A stretch of 64,000 nucleotides of DNA from Lachnospiraceae bacterium NK4A144 (GTDB lineage: Bacteria; Bacillota; Clostridia; Lachnospirales; Lachnospiraceae). The number at the start of each line of letters is the position of its first letter. The first letter of the stretch is position 1. Position numbers and translations under genes: made by a program. Below the pieces are notes generated by a model. It ran no database searches and had not been told where the DNA came from. It saw only the letters and a list, made by a program, of their open reading frames with translations. Shown here one piece after another: positions 61,987-64,000 of this stretch. Location: positions 186,001-250,000 of the forward strand of contig AUJT01000001.1 of NCBI GenBank assembly GCA_000424365.1, in the 5' to 3' direction.

Positions 61987-63294
61987 ATGAAGAAATTCGG
62001 AAAATATTCAAGAAGCGTATCCATCATCGGTGTAGGCTGTACACCCTTTATGTATACGGTAGATAACGAAGAAACTAACGGACTTACAGAAGGCGAGCTT
62101 TTCGGCTATGCCGCTCTTAAGGCAATGGAAGATGCCGGTGTAAACCCTCAGGATGTGGATTTCTATTTCCATGGATGCGCAAGCCCGCTTAACGGATCAA
62201 ATTACCTTACACCAAACGTACAGATCGCAAACTGGTTTGGAATGAAGGGAAAGGGTTCTATCCATCATTCCGAGGCATGCTGCACAGGCTATCTCGCAAT
62301 CGAACAGGCTGTGAATGCTGTTGCTTCCGGAAAGTATGACTGTGTACTTACAGGCGCAGTTGAATTTGGCGACAGCACACCGAGCCCTGCGGATAATGTA
62401 GAAACTCCGAAGCATCCGTATAAGCGTGACAAGATGACTATGGAGAAGTTCCTTAAGACAACTTCATGGCTCTATGACCGCACCTATACCAGAAGTCTCA
62501 TGGCAGGACAGGAGCTTATCTATGATGACGCTGCTGAGTGGTATGTACGTACAAGAGGAATTTCTGCTGAGGATATGAATAAGACTCTCAATGCAATGTG
62601 CATAAATAACAGAAGAAATGCTTCTGTTAATCCTCTTGCTATCGAAAGAACAACTTACGAGGAACTTGCGGAGAAGGCAGGAATGACACTTGATGAGTAC
62701 ATGAACTCACCATATAACCCGAAGATGGGTGATTTCCTCCGTGCCGGCGGTCTGGAGCTTAAGTGTGACGGTGCTGCAGCATGTATCGTATGTGCAACAG
62801 AAAAGATCCCGGAGATCGCAAAGAATCTGAAGCATAAGCCTATTGAGGTTCTTGGCATCGGAAGCGCAGCATGTGAAGCAACTACACCTCACTTTGAAGT
62901 TCGTGCAACAGAAGAAGCCGTAAAGCAGGTATATGAGTCAACAGGACTTTCCGGGGATGATCTGGATCTGTTCTTTGCAAACGACTTTATTATCACATCT
63001 CACCTTGTTTCAGCAGAAATCGCAGGATATCTGCCTTACGGTGAGGGCTGGAAATATATCTGTGACGGACGTACTGCATGGGATGGAGATAAGCCTATCA
63101 ACTCTAACGGTGGAAGAACTTCCTTTGGACATGCCCACGCTGCATCAGGTCTTGCTGATATGTATGAAGCCTGCAAGCAGATGTGGAATGAATGCGGCGA
63201 TCGTCAGGTAAAGAAACTGCCGAAAACAACAATGCTTCGCGGATATGGCGGCGCTCAGAATGTAGCTGCTATCATCATTCGGACAATGGACTGA
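61987..63294 (+). CDS. Thiolase-family protein (SCP-x/DUF35-associated type)
   Basis: 435 residues. Thiolase fold: IIGVGCTPFMYT at the N-terminus, nucleophile region HSEACCTGYLAIEQAVNAVASG with Cys at about 98, and GGRTSFGHAHAASGLADMYEA with the catalytic His. The usual second Cys (CxG near the C-terminus) is not seen; the equivalent reads RGYGGAQNVA. These traits, and the DUF35 gene that follows, place it among non-classical thiolases (archaeal acetoacetyl-CoA thiolase, Ltp2-type aldolase, PhlA-like acylating enzymes). It may form or break a C-C bond in an acyl thioester. ATG preceded by AGAGGA. Confidence 0.87.
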   Translation: MKKFGKYSRSVSIIGVGCTPFMYTVDNEETNGLTEGELFGYAALKAMEDAGVNPQDVDFYFHGCASPLNGSNYLTPNVQIANWFGMKGKGSIHHSEACCTGYLAIEQAVNAVASGKYDCVLTGAVEFGDSTPSPADNVETPKHPYKRDKMTMEKFLKTTSWLYDRTYTRSLMAGQELIYDDAAEWYVRTRGISAEDMNKTLNAMCINNRRNASVNPLAIERTTYEELAEKAGMTLDEYMNSPYNPKMGDFLRAGGLELKCDGAAACIVCATEKIPEIAKNLKHKPIEVLGIGSAACEATTPHFEVRATEEAVKQVYESTGLSGDDLDLFFANDFIITSHLVSAEIAGYLPYGEGWKYICDGRTAWDGDKPINSNGGRTSFGHAHAASGLADMYEACKQMWNECGDRQVKKLPKTTMLRGYGGAQNVAAIIIRTMD

Positions 63295-63309
63295 CAGGGA
63301 GGATTTACC

Positions 63310-63732
63310 ATGGCTATTAAATTAGAGAAGATCGTTGAAAAATTTTATCTTTCCCTGGAAGAAGGGAAAATCATGGGACGCAAGTGTCCGAAGTGCGGAC
63401 ATGTAGAGTTTCCGCCGGTATATGCATGCAATGAATGTGGAAATTACGAGACTGAATGGGTAGAACTCAGCGGAAAAGCAAAGCTTCATTCCATCGTTCT
63501 TCCGGCAGCTCTTTCTTCAAAGCCTGAGTACAAAAAAATGGGCAAGTACGCATACGGCGAAGTTGAGATCGAAGAAGGAACAAGACTTAACGCAGTTGTC
63601 CGCGGTATCAGCAGGAAAAACCGTGCAGAACTTACAGAGAAGCTTCCGCTCAATATCCATGCATCGATCATCGACCGTGACGGCGGATTTAAGACAGTTG
63701 TATTTGATCTGGATGAAGAATACACGAACTGA
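63310..63732 (+). CDS. DUF35 OB-fold/zinc-ribbon protein, partner of the thiolase
   Basis: 140 residues. An N-terminal helix (LEKIVEKFYLSLEEGKIMG) is followed by a rubredoxin-like zinc ribbon (CPKCGHVEFPP and CNECGNYE) and an OB-fold (KLHSIVLPAA, GKYAYGEVEIEEGTRLNAVVRG). This is the ChsH2/PhlB type that docks on thiolases and gives acyl groups a path to the active site. It starts 15 bases after the thiolase with GGGAGGA upstream. No enzymatic residue is expected in it. Confidence 0.9.
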   Translation: MAIKLEKIVEKFYLSLEEGKIMGRKCPKCGHVEFPPVYACNECGNYETEWVELSGKAKLHSIVLPAALSSKPEYKKMGKYAYGEVEIEEGTRLNAVVRGISRKNRAELTEKLPLNIHASIIDRDGGFKTVVFDLDEEYTN

Positions 63733-63829
63733 GAATTGCGTGATGCTACGAACACTTGGCGAACGTTAGTGAGCTTAGTGAGAGTGTATGCAGAGCTGCT
63801 TCGCAAGAAGCGGAGCAATTCGTGTCATA
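63732..63829 (+). repeat. Dispersed palindromic repeat, copy B
   Basis: Begins AGAATTGCGTGATGCTAC and ends GGAGCAATTCGTGTCAT. The ends match 50143-50180 in the same orientation and 43593-43637 inverted, but the interior is about 55 bases longer than in the other two. It begins at the end of the DUF35 gene and lies inside the presumed operon. Confidence 0.75.
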
Positions 63830-63863
63830 GATAAAGATATAAAGAAAAAAGGAGATAGAAACA

Positions 63864-64000
63864 ATGTCAAGACAGGAAATTTTAGAGCAGGTTTTAAATA
63901 TGGTAGCAATGTCCTATAAGAAGGATGTTTCAGAGCTTTCTGAGTCAACTTCTTTTAAGACTGACTTAAACGGAGCATCTGTACAGATGGTAGCACTTGT
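63864..64000 (+). CDS. Acyl carrier protein-like protein (partial, runs off the window)
   Basis: The first 45 residues are visible. The helix SRQEILEQVLNMVAMSYKKDVSELSESTSFKTDL matches the start of acyl carrier proteins. The phosphopantetheine serine region reads LNGASVQMVALV, so a Ser is present but the usual Asp-Ser-Leu is Ala-Ser-Val. GGAGAT precedes the ATG. An ACP beside the thiolase and DUF35 genes suggests that the acyl chain is ACP- and not only CoA-bound. The gene ends outside the window. Confidence 0.72.
   Translation, partial: MSRQEILEQVLNMVAMSYKKDVSELSESTSFKTDLNGASVQMVAL

Noticed and set aside
1-64000. tRNA and rRNA genes
   Set aside because: No cloverleaf with T-loop and CCA-type acceptor and no rRNA-like stretch was noticed on either strand, though a covariance search was not possible.

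Overview
The window reads as chromosome of an anaerobic, low-to-mid GC Firmicute, most likely a Lachnospiraceae member of the Butyrivibrio/Pseudobutyrivibrio type. The pointers are strong AGGAGG ribosome-binding sites, glycyl-radical and ferredoxin-rich metabolism, an ECF-type thiamine transporter under a TPP riboswitch, many GGDEF/EAL proteins, Rpn-like PD-(D/E)XK proteins and a Firmicutes-type SOS box. The genus is inference; no rRNA or tRNA gene was seen.

Layout. (1) 1-9425: the end of an ABC ATPase and an SsuA/TauA-like binding lipoprotein, then a glycyl-radical activase, a glycyl radical enzyme and an aldehyde dehydrogenase, then clpS-clpA-aat, a complete bacterial N-degron module. (2) 9549-18250: a membrane diguanylate cyclase, a TIM-barrel protein, an HPr-like protein without the phosphorylatable His, an ABC-F ATPase, a phosphohexomutase, a thioesterase, an HD protein and riboswitch-controlled thiT. 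(3) 18449-32879: a five-gene signalling operon (two large GGDEF/EAL/PAS proteins, a degenerate EAL protein, a FIST-domain hybrid histidine kinase with receiver and HPt, and a response regulator), followed by a TPR-GGDEF cyclase. (4) 33039-43528: a lipoprotein, a HAD hydrolase, a sodium-coupled transporter, SOS-controlled dinB, a GH114-like secreted protein, an AraC regulator divergent from rhamnose isomerase, two small membrane proteins and a NUDIX hydrolase. (5) 43568-54890: a repeat-rich stretch, a MarR-regulated heterodimeric ABC exporter with a HAD gene, a KamA-like radical SAM protein, a sigma-factor remnant, two Rpn-like proteins, thymidine kinase, small proteins and an internally deleted fructosamine kinase pseudogene. 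(6) 54903-64000: a PucR regulator divergent from a long operon of flavin and iron-sulfur oxidoreductases, a thiolase, a DUF35 partner and an acyl carrier protein, running off the end.

Three things stand out. The terminal redox/thiolase/DUF35/ACP operon looks like an anaerobic pathway whose substrate I cannot name. The c-di-GMP operon joins two catalytically plausible EAL proteins and a decayed one to a ligand-sensing FIST kinase. The intergenic regions carry several dispersed palindromic repeat families: one with conserved ends in three places, a 36-bp repeat in two places, a MITE-like element and a 200-bp imperfect palindrome.
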